Shown here in pieces: positions 1 through 8,027 of a DNA stretch of 64,000 bases. Source of the stretch: Vreelandella arcis. Lineage in GTDB: Bacteria; Pseudomonadota; Gammaproteobacteria; Pseudomonadales; Halomonadaceae. The notes under the pieces were generated by a model. It did not search any database and was not told the DNA's origin. It was given only the letters and a program-made list of their open reading frames with translations. A program made the translations under genes and the position numbers. Positions within the stretch are counted from its first letter, which is position 1, and the number at the start of each line of letters is the position of its first letter. Location: contig NZ_FNII01000001.1 in assembly GCF_900103865.1 (NCBI RefSeq), forward strand, positions 248,001-312,000, written 5' to 3'.

Positions 1-1
1 C

Positions 2-475
2 GGCCAAGCCACTTTTATTGATTTAAAAGATTACCCCTGCCCGCTGTTCGACGAAGACATCGAAGCGCAAGGCATGCCCGAGAACGTGCAGAAACTGCGT
101 GCACTCCTCGCCGAGCACCAAGCCGTTTTTATCGCCTCTCCTGAGTACAACGGCTTTATCACGCCGTTACTCAAAAACACCCTGGATTGGCTGTCCCGCC
201 CCTATGGCGATACCCCGGGTCTGGGGCTATTTGCCGGTAAATGGGCAGCGCTGGTGGCGGCATCACCCGGTGGACTTGGCGGAATACGTGCCATGCCCCT
301 AGGCCAGCAGCTTTTAGCCAACTTGAGCCTGACGGTACTGCCGCAGCCGCTTTCACTCCCTCAGGCGGGCAGCGCCTTCACCGATGGCGGCACGCTAAAG
401 GATGAGGCGACGGCGAGCAAGCTAGATGCCCTCTGTCAGCGCCTGGTGGATCGCCTCGCGCAAACCCACCGCTAA
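2..475 (+). CDS. NADPH-dependent FMN reductase family protein (5' end cut by window)
   Basis: The frame is open from base 2, so the true start lies outside the window and the first visible Met (base 74) is probably internal. The motif SPEYNG, followed by LLKNTLDWLSR, is the flavin-phosphate/dimer region of the NADPH-dependent FMN reductase (flavodoxin-like) family. The C-terminal part is complete and ends in TAA. The protein probably reduces FMN or quinones with NAD(P)H in the cytosol; the exact substrate cannot be read. Its last four bases overlap the convergent comM stop codon. Confidence 0.85.
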   Translation, partial: GQATFIDLKDYPCPLFDEDIEAQGMPENVQKLRALLAEHQAVFIASPEYNGFITPLLKNTLDWLSRPYGDTPGLGLFAGKWAALVAASPGGLGGIRAMPLGQQLLANLSLTVLPQPLSLPQAGSAFTDGGTLKDEATASKLDALCQRLVDRLAQTHR

Positions 476-1980
476 GCGCCTTTCAACAACCGATCCAGTT
501 GCCGGTAGCCGATGGCTTCGATCAAGTGCGGTTGGGTGGGTTTGGGCACGCCCTGTAAGTCGGCCAGCGTCAGCGCGACGCGCAGCACGCGGTGGTAGGC
601 GCGGGCGGAGAGCTTTAGCTTTTCCAGCACATCGGCGAGCCAGGCGCGCTCTTCGTCGTTTAGAGCGCAGGCGCTTTCCAGCGCCTTGCCGCTGAGTTCG
701 CTGTTGAGCGCGCCACGAGCCATCTGGCGTTCGCGGGCGGCCATTACGCGCTTGCGCACGGCTGCTGATGATTCGCCCTGGGTCTGGGCGGTGAGTTGTT
801 CCGGTGGTAGCGCGGGCACTTCCACCTGTAGATCGATGCGGTCTAATAGCGGCCCGGAGAGCCGTGCCTGATAGCGCTGAATCTGGCTGGCGGTACACTG
901 GCAGCGCTGGCGGGGGTCGCCCAGATGCCCGCAGGGGCAGGGGTTCATCGCGGCCACCAACTGAAACTGAGCGGGGTAGCGGCGTTCGTGGCTGGCGCGG
1001 GCCAGATGGATTTCGCCGGTTTCCAGGGGCTGGCGCAACACTTCCAGGACGCTGCGGGAAAATTCCGGCAATTCATCCAGAAACAGCACGCCATGGTGGG
1101 CCAGCGAGATTTCACCCGGTTTGGGTTTTGAGCCGCCGCCTACCAGGGCAGCGGCGCTGGCGCTATGGTGGGGCTGGCGGAACGGGCGCTGCCCCCAATC
1201 GGCGTTCAGCGATAGCCCACATACCGAACGCACGGCGGCGACTTCCAGCGCGTGCTCTTCGCTCAGCGGCGGCAAAATGCCGGGCAGGCGGCTGGCGAGC
1301 ATGGTCTTGCCGGTGCCTGGAGGGCCTGCGAAAAGCAGATTATGACCGCCGGCGGCGGCGACTTCCAAGGCGCGCCGGGCTTGCTGCTGGCCGCGAACGT
1401 CGGCCAGGTCGGCCATGGGCTCGGTGGTTTTCACCGACGCCGGTAGCTGGTGGGGTGGAATTTTTTCCTGGTCGAGCAAATGAGCAACCACTTGCCAAAG
1501 GGAGTCGGCGGGCAGCACTGGTAGGTCGCCGGCTAGTGCCGCTTCATCGGCGCAGTCGCGGGGCACTATCAACGCTTTTTTGGCCCGCCGCGTGGCCAGC
1601 GCAAACGGCAGAATACCGGGCACGGCGCGTAATTTGCCGTCTAGCGCCAATTCGCCTGCGCACTCCATGCCTTCCAGCGCATCAACGGGAATCTGCCCCG
1701 AGGCGGCGAGGATGCCGAGAGCAATGGGCAGATCAAAACGACCGCCCTCTTTAGGTAAATCGGCCGGGGCCAGGTTCAGGGTGATGCGGCGGGTATTGGG
1801 AAAGTCAAAGCCGGCATTGACCAGGGCGCTACGCACCCGTTCGCGGCTTTCTTTTACCGCTGTTTCCGGCAGACCGACGAGCGTCAAGCCGGGCAGGCCG
1901 TTGGCCAAATGTACCTCTACATGTACGGCGGGTGCATCCAGGCCGACCCCGGCCCGTGTCGCCACAATGGCAAGCGTCAT
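472..1980 (-). CDS. comM: ComM/YifB Mg-chelatase-like AAA+ ATPase
   Basis: A 502-residue protein of the YifB/ComM family. In Vibrio and other naturally competent bacteria ComM is a hexameric helicase that promotes branch migration during integration of transformed DNA. An N-terminal Lon-like domain (about 1-170) has the family hallmark NGLPGLTLVGLPE; the AAA+ core has Walker A GPPGTGKT at 219-226 and the Mg-chelatase region. A cysteine-rich stretch NPCPCGHLGDPRQRCQC replaces the Cys-poor loop of the E. coli protein and may bind a metal (inference). The start at 1980 (MTLAIVATRAG) was chosen over one 17 codons upstream because it matches the family N-terminus and has a GAGGGA ribosome site. 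In Pseudomonas comM lies next to yqiC(ubiK)-amtB-glnK; here a 6-kb block separates them. Confidence 0.93.
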   Translation of the reverse strand: MTLAIVATRAGVGLDAPAVHVEVHLANGLPGLTLVGLPETAVKESRERVRSALVNAGFDFPNTRRITLNLAPADLPKEGGRFDLPIALGILAASGQIPVDALEGMECAGELALDGKLRAVPGILPFALATRRAKKALIVPRDCADEAALAGDLPVLPADSLWQVVAHLLDQEKIPPHQLPASVKTTEPMADLADVRGQQQARRALEVAAAGGHNLLFAGPPGTGKTMLASRLPGILPPLSEEHALEVAAVRSVCGLSLNADWGQRPFRQPHHSASAAALVGGGSKPKPGEISLAHHGVLFLDELPEFSRSVLEVLRQPLETGEIHLARASHERRYPAQFQLVAAMNPCPCGHLGDPRQRCQCTASQIQRYQARLSGPLLDRIDLQVEVPALPPEQLTAQTQGESSAAVRKRVMAARERQMARGALNSELSGKALESACALNDEERAWLADVLEKLKLSARAYHRVLRVALTLADLQGVPKPTQPHLIEAIGYRQLDRLLKGA

Positions 1981-2099
1981 GAGCGTTCCCTCGCTGGTTT
2001 TTCGTACAAACCCAAATTCTAATGTAAGCAAAAACTACTTTAGCTTAAGCGTTTAACCTACCGTAATTAAAAACGCTTTGATAGCTTCCGCATTTCCCG

Positions 2100-2984
2100 C
2101 TAGTTATTGGGTTGGCGGTTATTAGCAGGCGCTTCCAGCGCCGCAGTCAGTTCCTGAGCAAAGCGCTGGGCAGAAGGCAGCGCGCCAAAACTCCATACCG
2201 GCGGTAAGCGAACCAGCTTGTCTTGCTTAACGCTGGGCAGTTGCTGCCACAGGCCGCTTTCATCAAGCTGCTCCTCGACCCCGGCGGGCAGCGGGTCGAC
2301 AATCACTATCGTGGCATCCGGATAGCGCGTGAGTTCCTCGACGCCAACCAGCGAAAACCCCCAGGCATTGGTGGTTTGATCCCAGGCATTGGGCAAGTCA
2401 AGCTGCTCAAGCACCGCGTTGTAGAGACTGTTGTCGCCAAATACGCGCACGTGGCGGGCGTCCATGAACTGGATCATCAACAGCGGGCCGGTGTCGGGTC
2501 TTTCATCGCGCAGCCTAGTCATCAGGGCTTGAGTCTGTTCGATCAGCTGCTCCGCTTGGGGTTGCCGGTCGGCCAGCTTGCCCAGCCGCTGGGTAATCGA
2601 CTGCATTTCGTCCCAGGTGTCGCTACCCGGGGTATAGAGACCGATCGAAGTGACCGGGGCAATCCGCTCCAGGCGTGGCGTTAGCCCCGCAAACATCGGC
2701 GAGATGAGGGTGCGCTCGGGCTGCGTTTGGGCCAGTAGCTCTAGGTTGGGCTGCATGCGCAGACCCAAGTCGGCGATATCGTCTGGCAGTCGGGGCTCGC
2801 CTACCCAATCGTGGTAGGCCTCTTTCTGGGCGGCGCTGCCAATAGGGGCTTCCAGCGCCATTAAGGTTTCGGCCACTGTCCAGTCGACCGTCGCCAGCTG
2901 CGCTTGGGCGGGCGAAAAGCCGAGCAGGCATAGGCTAAGCAAGCCAATGCGGGCGAGCAGTGGTAACACAATGAAGCAGCGCAT
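2100..2984 (-). CDS. Iron-siderophore ABC transporter substrate-binding protein (FhuD/FecB-like)
   Basis: A 294-residue periplasmic protein with a signal peptide ending AQA at about residue 28. The body fits the helical-backbone periplasmic binding fold of ferric siderophore binders: ALEAPIGSA near the N-terminus, RMQPNLELLAQTQPE, LISPMFAGLTPRLERIAPV, then FGDNSLYNAVLEQLGLPNAW-like spacing (read here as QLDLPNAW) and a C-terminal helix. It lacks its own permease and ATPase genes here. The TonB-dependent receptor 1.7 kb further on is the likely outer-membrane partner (inference). A Fur-like box and a 14-bp palindrome lie upstream. Ferric hydroxamate is a guess for the ligand. Confidence 0.8.
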   Translation of the reverse strand: MRCFIVLPLLARIGLLSLCLLGFSPAQAQLATVDWTVAETLMALEAPIGSAAQKEAYHDWVGEPRLPDDIADLGLRMQPNLELLAQTQPERTLISPMFAGLTPRLERIAPVTSIGLYTPGSDTWDEMQSITQRLGKLADRQPQAEQLIEQTQALMTRLRDERPDTGPLLMIQFMDARHVRVFGDNSLYNAVLEQLDLPNAWDQTTNAWGFSLVGVEELTRYPDATIVIVDPLPAGVEEQLDESGLWQQLPSVKQDKLVRLPPVWSFGALPSAQRFAQELTAALEAPANNRQPNN

Positions 2985-3021
2985 GGTAATGGCATCAATA
3001 GATAATGGGGTGTATTTAAAC

Positions 3022-3046
3022 GATAATATTTATTGTTTGCAAACAA
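3022..3046 (-). promoter_or_regulatory. Possible Fur-like box overlapping a 14-bp perfect palindrome upstream of the siderophore-binding protein
   Basis: Bases 3022-3040 match the 19-bp Fur consensus at 12 of 19 positions, which is weak. Overlapping it, TTGTTTGCAAACAA at 3033-3046 is a perfect 14-bp palindrome, 49-62 bp upstream of the start codon at 2984. Either could be an operator; the palindrome is the cleaner signal but its regulator is unknown. Bases 3047-3190 hold nothing else recognisable. Confidence 0.35.
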
Positions 3047-3190
3047 AACGCCCAGGTGGGCTGCCTGGTAACCAGCTGCTCGGTTACCTCCAGGCGCACC
3101 CTGATACTTTTTGCGGTGACGGTCATAGCACGACACTGCTCGAGCATCATCTCGACGTGATCGATGAGGCGGCTCTCAGCTTTTCCTTTG

Positions 3191-3604
3191 TTAATGAACC
3201 CAATCTTCGTAAACCAGCCCAGGAACGCGGCTAAATTCACGAACGTTGTTTGTCACCACGGTGCAAGCTGAGGAGATGGCGTGCCCTGCAATTGCTGAAT
3301 CGTTTGCTCCAATCGGGGTGCCTGCTTTTGCTAAAACCTGCGTTAGCTCTACTGTCGCGTCCACGGCTTGCTTATCCCAGGGCAGTACAGCATCTAACCG
3401 CTTCACAAATTCATCTACCAGAGACGTGTGCTTAGCAGAGGCTTTTTTACCGATTTGGCCATAGCGCATTTCTGCATAGGTAACCGCAGAAACGACAATG
3501 CGATTGCCACGCTCAACCTCGGACGCAAGGCGACTTATAACCGACGCAGGTTGTTCACGCATGATGAATGAACAGATACAAGTGTCGAGCATATAAGAGG
3601 TCAC
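3191..3604 (-). CDS. vapC: VapC-type PIN-domain ribonuclease toxin
   Basis: A 137-residue PIN-domain protein. The acidic active-site residues are visible: D in MLDTCICSF near residue 7, E in AVTYAEMRYGQ near residue 45, and D in IGANDSAIAGHA near residue 100. VapC toxins cleave RNA (often initiator tRNA or rRNA) and are neutralised by the cognate VapB. The start is GTG at 3604-3602, overlapping the TGA of vapB as GTGA, so translation is coupled. The subtype with ...LDTCICSFIMRE is close to the enterobacterial MvpT/VapC group that targets tRNA-fMet (family inference). Confidence 0.92.
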   Translation of the reverse strand: MTSYMLDTCICSFIMREQPASVISRLASEVERGNRIVVSAVTYAEMRYGQIGKKASAKHTSLVDEFVKRLDAVLPWDKQAVDATVELTQVLAKAGTPIGANDSAIAGHAISSACTVVTNNVREFSRVPGLVYEDWVH

Positions 3605-3831
3605 AGATTGAACCTGCCTTCATCACTTACAACGTCTGGACGATCAATAAGAAAGTTGTCATTCGCTTTCGGTAGCTCAGAAAAGGACGCCCAAGAGGGT
3701 CGCGCAGGTCGCAATGTAATTACGTCACCTTCTCGGCTGATTTCAAGCTCACCGATACCCTCATATGCCATATCATTTGGCAAACGAACGGCCTGATTTT
3801 TGCCGTTTTTAAAAATGGAAACTGTGCGCAT
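3601..3831 (-). CDS. vapB: VapB-type antitoxin
   Basis: A 76-residue antitoxin. The N-terminal swapped-hairpin (AbrB/MazE-like) DNA-binding domain reads MRTVSIFKNGKNQAVRLPND, and the acidic, flexible C-terminal half would wrap the toxin. The start at 3831 was chosen over an upstream in-frame Met because it has a perfect GGAGGT site 3-8 bases away and starts exactly at the conserved domain. It is the first gene of a two-gene operon, with vapC overlapping by 4 bases. The promoter and operator repeats just upstream suggest autorepression. Confidence 0.92.
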   Translation of the reverse strand: MRTVSIFKNGKNQAVRLPNDMAYEGIGELEISREGDVITLRPARPSWASFSELPKANDNFLIDRPDVVSDEGRFNL

Positions 3832-3841
3832 AAAACCTCCT

Positions 3842-3898
3842 GCATATGCCGTACATATGCAATATAGCAACGACTTAAGGCATATGCAATACATATGC
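3842..3898 (-). promoter_or_regulatory. vapBC promoter with duplicated GCATATGC/ACATATGC operator
   Basis: On the minus strand, TTGCAT (-35, bases 3884-3889) and TATATT (-10, bases 3861-3866) are separated by exactly 17 bp. Two copies of a paired element surround them: GCATATGC at 3842-3849 with ACATATGC at 3853-3860, and GCATATGC at 3880-3887 with ACATATGC at 3891-3898. Within each pair the half-sites are 11 bp apart, one helical turn, and the pairs are 38 bp apart. One pair covers the -35 and the other lies just downstream of the -10, as expected for cooperative VapBC autorepression. Confidence 0.8.
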
Positions 3899-3990
3899 TG
3901 AGCTAGGGTGCTATACAAACTTGGTACTGTGTGGCCATGGAAGCCCTCTGTCAGGATTGATGCTTGATCGCGTGCATTCCTGGAGAGTTG

Positions 3991-4164
3991 ATGGCCTGCC
4001 TGCAGGCACTGACGGATGATGTACGATAGCTCGGGCTTGGCGCCATGGGTGCCGGTGTTCTGAGTCTCTTCGCTCCTAGCGAGAAAATCACCTTTGGGGC
4101 ATGAGTTGCCCGGTTTGTTCTAGGTGCTATCATTTGGGTAACAGGCATTGCGCTTCATGCATAA
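3991..4164 (+). pseudogene. Decayed small membrane-protein frame
   Basis: From ATG at 3991 one frame reads MACLQALTDDVR, a TAG stop (4027), LGLGAMGAGVLSLFAPSEK, a TGA stop near 4102, then VARFVLGAIIWVTGIALHA before TAA at 4162. The two hydrophobic stretches look like transmembrane helices of a small inner-membrane protein broken by two nonsense changes. The family is not recognised, and chance hydrophobicity cannot be excluded. Confidence 0.3.
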
Positions 4165-4201
4165 TTCGAGCGCAACAGTGCAGAAATAAAGGTTTGAATC
4201 T

Positions 4202-4324
4202 ATGAGCCCTTTTGGATGGATAGTTACAGCTTTTGCAGTGTTTATGGCGATTGTGAGTTTATTCGCGTTTGTTCAAATTGAACGCAGCAAGCATGATAAC
4301 CATCAGAACGGCAGCAGCAGTTAG
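4202..4324 (+). CDS. 40-residue single-pass membrane microprotein
   Basis: ATG at 4202 follows AAAGG with a 9-base spacer. The product starts MSPFGWIVTAFAVFMAIVSL, has one clear transmembrane helix (about residues 5-26), then a short polar tail with R, K, H, N and a Ser-rich end. A strong rho-independent terminator lies 59 bases after the stop, so the gene and terminator make a plausible stand-alone transcript. No homologue is recognised. The helix without a cleavage site and the charged tail suggest an inner-membrane microprotein, either regulatory or type I toxin-like; both are inference. Confidence 0.5.
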   Translation: MSPFGWIVTAFAVFMAIVSLFAFVQIERSKHDNHQNGSSS

Positions 4325-4382
4325 CCGAATCCTGGCGATTGTCATTCTCGTCAGGACAAGAGACATTGATCTCATACTCAAC

Positions 4383-4414
4383 AAGCTCTTCCTTTGCGAA
4401 GAGCTTTTTTATTT
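4383..4414 (+). terminator. Rho-independent terminator after the microprotein gene
   Basis: AAGCTCTTC (4383-4391), a 6-base loop, then GAAGAGCTT (4398-4406) form a 9-bp perfect stem running into TTTTATTT. It faces the plus strand, and the 40-residue frame is the only candidate gene upstream. Confidence 0.85.
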
Positions 4415-4440
4415 CCGGTTATCGAAGACTGTCGGCTGGT

Positions 4441-4698
4441 TCAACTAATCACGTCCTTGGCAAGGGGTAAACCCGCGACCACCAACACTAGGCAAGTCCA
4501 CACCATAGGGTTGGTTAGCAGCCGATGCGCTGCAAAGAACGCTGACGGCAACATGATGGGCTTCAAGGTGCTTGTTGCCATAACTGCTGCTACCTGGGAG
4601 GCATTGGTGGCATGACAGTACAAGCCCTCATGAGATGCAACAGCAAGAGAAAAAGCGACGCCTAAGGTATCTAGACGCGCCTGGGTTTCAAAAACGCC
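4441..4698 (-). pseudogene. Possible membrane-protein gene remnant downstream of the TonB receptor
   Basis: An 86-codon open frame with no ATG or GTG in its first part follows the receptor stop on the same strand. It reads with hydrophobic segments LGVAFSLAVAS, MLPSAFFAAH and MVWTCLVLVVAGLPLA. Receptor operons often carry a small inner-membrane gene at this place, so this may be the truncated C-terminal part of one. The only usable start is a TTG at 4623. The family was not identified, and a chance open frame remains possible. No other gene is seen in 4415-4704. Confidence 0.25.
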
Positions 4699-4704
4699 TC
4701 AATC

Positions 4705-6813
4705 TCAAAAACGGTAATGCACGCTGGCGGTGATCCCGCGCTCGGCCCCGAAGTAGCAGTACTCGAGCGAGTTGCACGAGGCCACGTAGTCTTCATCCAG
4801 CAGGTTGCTGACGTTGAGGCGGGTGTCGACACCGTTTAGCCCCACTTCGCCAAGGTCATAGCCGAGGGTAGCGTCCACCAGGGTGTAGTCGGGCACGCTT
4901 TGGGTATTGGCGCGGTCGGCGGCAATGTCGGCGTAGTGGCGAACGCCCGCGCCGATGTCGGCACCGCTCAGCCAGCCGTCGTTAAACGCATACTGCGCCC
5001 ATAGCTGTATCTGGTGGCGCGGCGAATAAATCGCGTTGTTGCCCTCGTTGCCGTCGTCGCTTTTAGCGTAGGTGATGTCTGTGAAGCTGTACCCGGCCTG
5101 TAGCGACAGCGCCTCGGTTAGCTGCGTGTGCGCTTCAAGCTCGATCCCTTGGGACTCGATTTCACCCACCGCGCGGTAGGGGTCGGTGGGCTGCTCCTTG
5201 GTGGCCACGTTTTCCTGGCTGATGTGAAACAGCGACGCGCTGTATTGGTTTTGGCTGCCGTTAGGCTGGAATTTAACGCCAGTTTCCCACTGTTCGCCTT
5301 CCATGGGGGCCAACAGGTCGCCGTCGGCATCCACAAAGCTGGTCGGCGTGAAGGCCGTGGAGTAACTCAGATAGGGCGCGACGCCGTTTTCGAACAGGTA
5401 GACTGCCCCGGCCCGGCCGCTGAACTGGGTGTCGTCGAGGGTGCTTGCCTGGTCAGTGTCCTGATTGGTATTACGAATATCCACCCAGTCGTAACGCCCG
5501 CCCAGGGTGAAGCGCCAATTATCGAGGGCAATCTGGTCTTGCAGGTAAACGCCGGTTTGCTCCATTTCGTGGCGTTCGTTGGTCGGTGCGTACATCGCCG
5601 TAGGCTCCGCGCCGTAGACTGGGTCGAAGGCGTTAAGCGAAGGAAACGCTCCCGACGGCCAACTGACGTCGTTATCGCGTTGCTGATAGTCGACCCCCGC
5701 CAAGACGGTATGCTCTATGAATCCATCGCTGAGGTTGGCTTCCAACTGGTTATCGACGGTCCAGGCGTCGAGCGATTCCTGGCTGCCGGAATAGTAGCGG
5801 GTTAGCTTATCCGAGGTGGGCGAGGTCCAGCCAAAGCCGTAGACCTGGTTCAAGGTCACATCAGAATTGAGATAGCGCAGTTGCTGGCGAGCGATCCAGT
5901 CATCGTTGAAGCGATGCTCGAAGGCGTAACCCACCATGCGCTGGGTGCGCTCGTAGGCGTCGTAATCTTCTTCTCCGTCGAAGAAGTTATTGCTGATCTT
6001 GCGCCCATTGCGTGCTTCAACAGCACCATCAAAAGGCACCCCGGAATGGTAGCCGCCTTCGGGCTCGTCCTGCAGATAGGCGTCAAGGGTCAGGCTGGTG
6101 GCGTCGCTGATATCCCAGGTGAGCGATGGCGCAATGGCGTAGCGTTCCTCCTCCGTGGGGCCAAACTGGGTATCGGCAGCGCTGGCAATGCCCACCAGTC
6201 GATAGGCCACGCGCTGCTCGTCACCCAGTGGCCCGGTCAGGTCAAAGGCCGCGCTACGCTGGTTATTATTGCCTACGCGAAAGCGCAGTTCACCGCCGGA
6301 CTGGAACTCGGGCCGCTTGCTGTTCAGGGCCACCACGCCGCCGGGCGAGGCCTGGCCGTATAGCACCGAGGCGGGGCCCTTGACCACTTCAATGCTGTCC
6401 AGAAACCACGGGTCGACCCGCAGCGAGCTATGCGAGTTGGTATCGCCGAAGAGTTTCAAACCATCGAGAAAGGTGTTGCTCAAGCTGCCGTCGGAGAAAC
6501 CGCGCAGCACCAGGTAGTCAAAGCGGTTCGAAGCACCAATTTGGTTGCTGTAGACACCTGGCGTGTAGTTGGTGGCCCGCTGAACGGTGCTCACCCCGCG
6601 TTTATCCATCTGTTCGCGGGTAATCGTGGAGACGCTTTGGGGTATTTCGATCGTCGGTGTTTCCACTTTTGTGGCGGCCTGTTGAGCGGTCACGGTGACG
6701 GTGCCAAGCGTTTGGTCGTGGTTCTGTGCCAGCGCAAAGGGCGCTGTGCCACTGGCGATGGCCACCACAAGGGGCAGCAGACGCTGGCGGAAGTGGCAAG
6801 GTAAGATTGGCAT
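4705..6813 (-). CDS. TonB-dependent ferric siderophore receptor
   Basis: A 702-residue outer-membrane receptor. It has a signal peptide ending ALA near residue 29, a TonB-box-like TVTVTA at about 37-42, and a plug domain containing IPQSVSTITREQMDKRG, YLVLRGF, VEVVKGPASVLYGQ-type sequence (here IEVVKGPASVLYGQASPGG). The 22-strand barrel ends in the aromatic residue of HYRF. There is no N-terminal FecA-like signalling extension. The plug resembles the FhuA/FoxA/FpvA siderophore class, which imports ferric hydroxamates or mixed siderophores with TonB energy. A Fur-like box sits 25-43 bp upstream, and an AraC/PchR-type regulator gene lies just upstream on the same strand, so iron repression plus substrate activation is likely. 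Confidence 0.92.
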   Translation of the reverse strand: MPILPCHFRQRLLPLVVAIASGTAPFALAQNHDQTLGTVTVTAQQAATKVETPTIEIPQSVSTITREQMDKRGVSTVQRATNYTPGVYSNQIGASNRFDYLVLRGFSDGSLSNTFLDGLKLFGDTNSHSSLRVDPWFLDSIEVVKGPASVLYGQASPGGVVALNSKRPEFQSGGELRFRVGNNNQRSAAFDLTGPLGDEQRVAYRLVGIASAADTQFGPTEEERYAIAPSLTWDISDATSLTLDAYLQDEPEGGYHSGVPFDGAVEARNGRKISNNFFDGEEDYDAYERTQRMVGYAFEHRFNDDWIARQQLRYLNSDVTLNQVYGFGWTSPTSDKLTRYYSGSQESLDAWTVDNQLEANLSDGFIEHTVLAGVDYQQRDNDVSWPSGAFPSLNAFDPVYGAEPTAMYAPTNERHEMEQTGVYLQDQIALDNWRFTLGGRYDWVDIRNTNQDTDQASTLDDTQFSGRAGAVYLFENGVAPYLSYSTAFTPTSFVDADGDLLAPMEGEQWETGVKFQPNGSQNQYSASLFHISQENVATKEQPTDPYRAVGEIESQGIELEAHTQLTEALSLQAGYSFTDITYAKSDDGNEGNNAIYSPRHQIQLWAQYAFNDGWLSGADIGAGVRHYADIAADRANTQSVPDYTLVDATLGYDLGEVGLNGVDTRLNVSNLLDEDYVASCNSLEYCYFGAERGITASVHYRF

Positions 6814-6837
6814 GATAACGATCCCTGACTAGTTTTT

Positions 6838-6856
6838 AGTAATGAGAATTATTACT
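6838..6856 (-). promoter_or_regulatory. Fur box upstream of the TonB receptor
   Basis: Bases 6838-6856 match the 19-bp Fur consensus at 13 of 19 positions and form the inverted repeat GTAAT-N7-ATTAC. The site lies in the 100-bp gap between the regulator stop and the receptor start. Confidence 0.65.
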
Positions 6857-6913
6857 TTGTACTCAGGGATATTGGTATGCGTTCTGCCAAATTGCCTATG
6901 CGCAATGCCATGT

Positions 6914-7888
6914 TTACCGGGCGACGCGGTGTGTGACCACTTCGTGAGGGGCGATGCCGAAGCGGCGGCGAAAGGCTGTCGCGAAATTGGTGGCATGGCG
7001 ATAACCGCAGGTATGCGCTACCTGTTGAACGCTCATACCGCGCTGAAGGTCTTGGTGCGCCTGGGCTAAGCGGCATTCGCGCAAGTGGTCAAAAATCGAG
7101 CAGCCATAACGCGAGCGAAATTTCTGGCGCAAGCTGCTGGGGCTCATGGCCGCTTCCCGAGCCAGGTCGTTGAGGCAATAGTGGCGAGCGGGGTGGGCCG
7201 CTAATTGGGTGTGAAGTGCGGCTAGGCGTGGCTCGTCACGTGCGGAAAGGCCATGACTCGCCTGAGCTGACGATGGGTTTGCCGACGCTTGTAGCGCCTG
7301 GTCAGGTAATCCTGCGCCTAACAGTTGCAGCGCTAAGCCTTGCCAAATAAGCGGCTGTCGCCAGTTCGCCAGCGGCTCGGCTGTTGCCTGGCGCAATGTT
7401 TGGGTGAAGGCACTCGATAAACGCCAAGGGTACAGCCCTGGGGTGGCGGGTAACGGGGGTAGCGCCAAGGAGGTCGTCGCAAGCACCGCTAGGTTGACCG
7501 TATGCAGCCGTGCCTGGGCGGGTTGGTAAACCGTAAGCGGTTGCTCAGGCGTGAAGTGGGCAGAAACGCCGTCTCCCTCGTTAAGTTCAAGGCGTTGAGA
7601 GCCCAGGCGGGCATTAATGTGGCCTTCCAATACCACGCTGATAAACCAGGGCGCCGTCTGGCGCGAGGATGAGCTATAGGCGAAGTTCACGGATAAGTCG
7701 GAAAGCGTTAAATGCATCGCTTGGGGAAGGGCAACGTCGCGAACGCTTCCCGTGGCAACGCTTGCCTCAGCGGGTGCATTTCGCACGCGATAGTCGATAC
7801 CGAAACGCTGGCCTAGCTGGGCTAGCGTCCCTGGCGTGAGCTCGTGAAGCGGTTGGTTGGCCTGGGAGTCATAAGTGGCGGTGGTCAT
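6914..7888 (-). CDS. AraC-family regulator of the siderophore receptor (PchR-like)
   Basis: A 324-residue regulator with a C-terminal pair of helix-turn-helix motifs: LNDLAREAAMSPSSLRQKFR, then VQQVAHTCGYRHATNFATAF and RRFGIAPHEV. The N-terminal half has the cupin-like pattern of PchR/YqhC-type sensors (LEGHINARLG, LNEGDGVSAHF). PchR-like proteins bind a ferric siderophore in the cytosol and activate the adjoining receptor gene. Neither ATG at 7888 nor ATG at 7933 has a strong ribosome site; 7888 is chosen because the product begins at MTTATYDSQ. A Fur-like site lies about 140 bp upstream. Confidence 0.85.
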   Translation of the reverse strand: MTTATYDSQANQPLHELTPGTLAQLGQRFGIDYRVRNAPAEASVATGSVRDVALPQAMHLTLSDLSVNFAYSSSSRQTAPWFISVVLEGHINARLGSQRLELNEGDGVSAHFTPEQPLTVYQPAQARLHTVNLAVLATTSLALPPLPATPGLYPWRLSSAFTQTLRQATAEPLANWRQPLIWQGLALQLLGAGLPDQALQASANPSSAQASHGLSARDEPRLAALHTQLAAHPARHYCLNDLAREAAMSPSSLRQKFRSRYGCSIFDHLRECRLAQAHQDLQRGMSVQQVAHTCGYRHATNFATAFRRRFGIAPHEVVTHRVAR

Positions 7889-8027
7889 GCGTGCATCGCG
7901 GTAGTGAGAAGAAGCAATGAAGCCGCGATGCATCAAAATGGGGCATTGGCAGAAGGAATGCCGCGCTAACAACCGTGCACCGCTGGTTTCATGGGTTGCG
8001 AATCACGTTACCACGTGCACGATGTTA

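Noticed and set aside
804..1754. 316-codon open frame on the plus strand opposite comM
   Set aside because: Arg/Gly/Pro-rich reading expected from the antisense of a GC-rich gene; comM is clearly coding on the other strand.
3016..3240. 74-codon frame overlapping the end of vapC
   Set aside because: No ribosome site or recognised domain, and half of it is a shadow of vapC in another frame.
5128..5805. 225-codon plus-strand frame opposite the TonB receptor
   Set aside because: Antisense shadow; no ribosome site and the receptor is intact.
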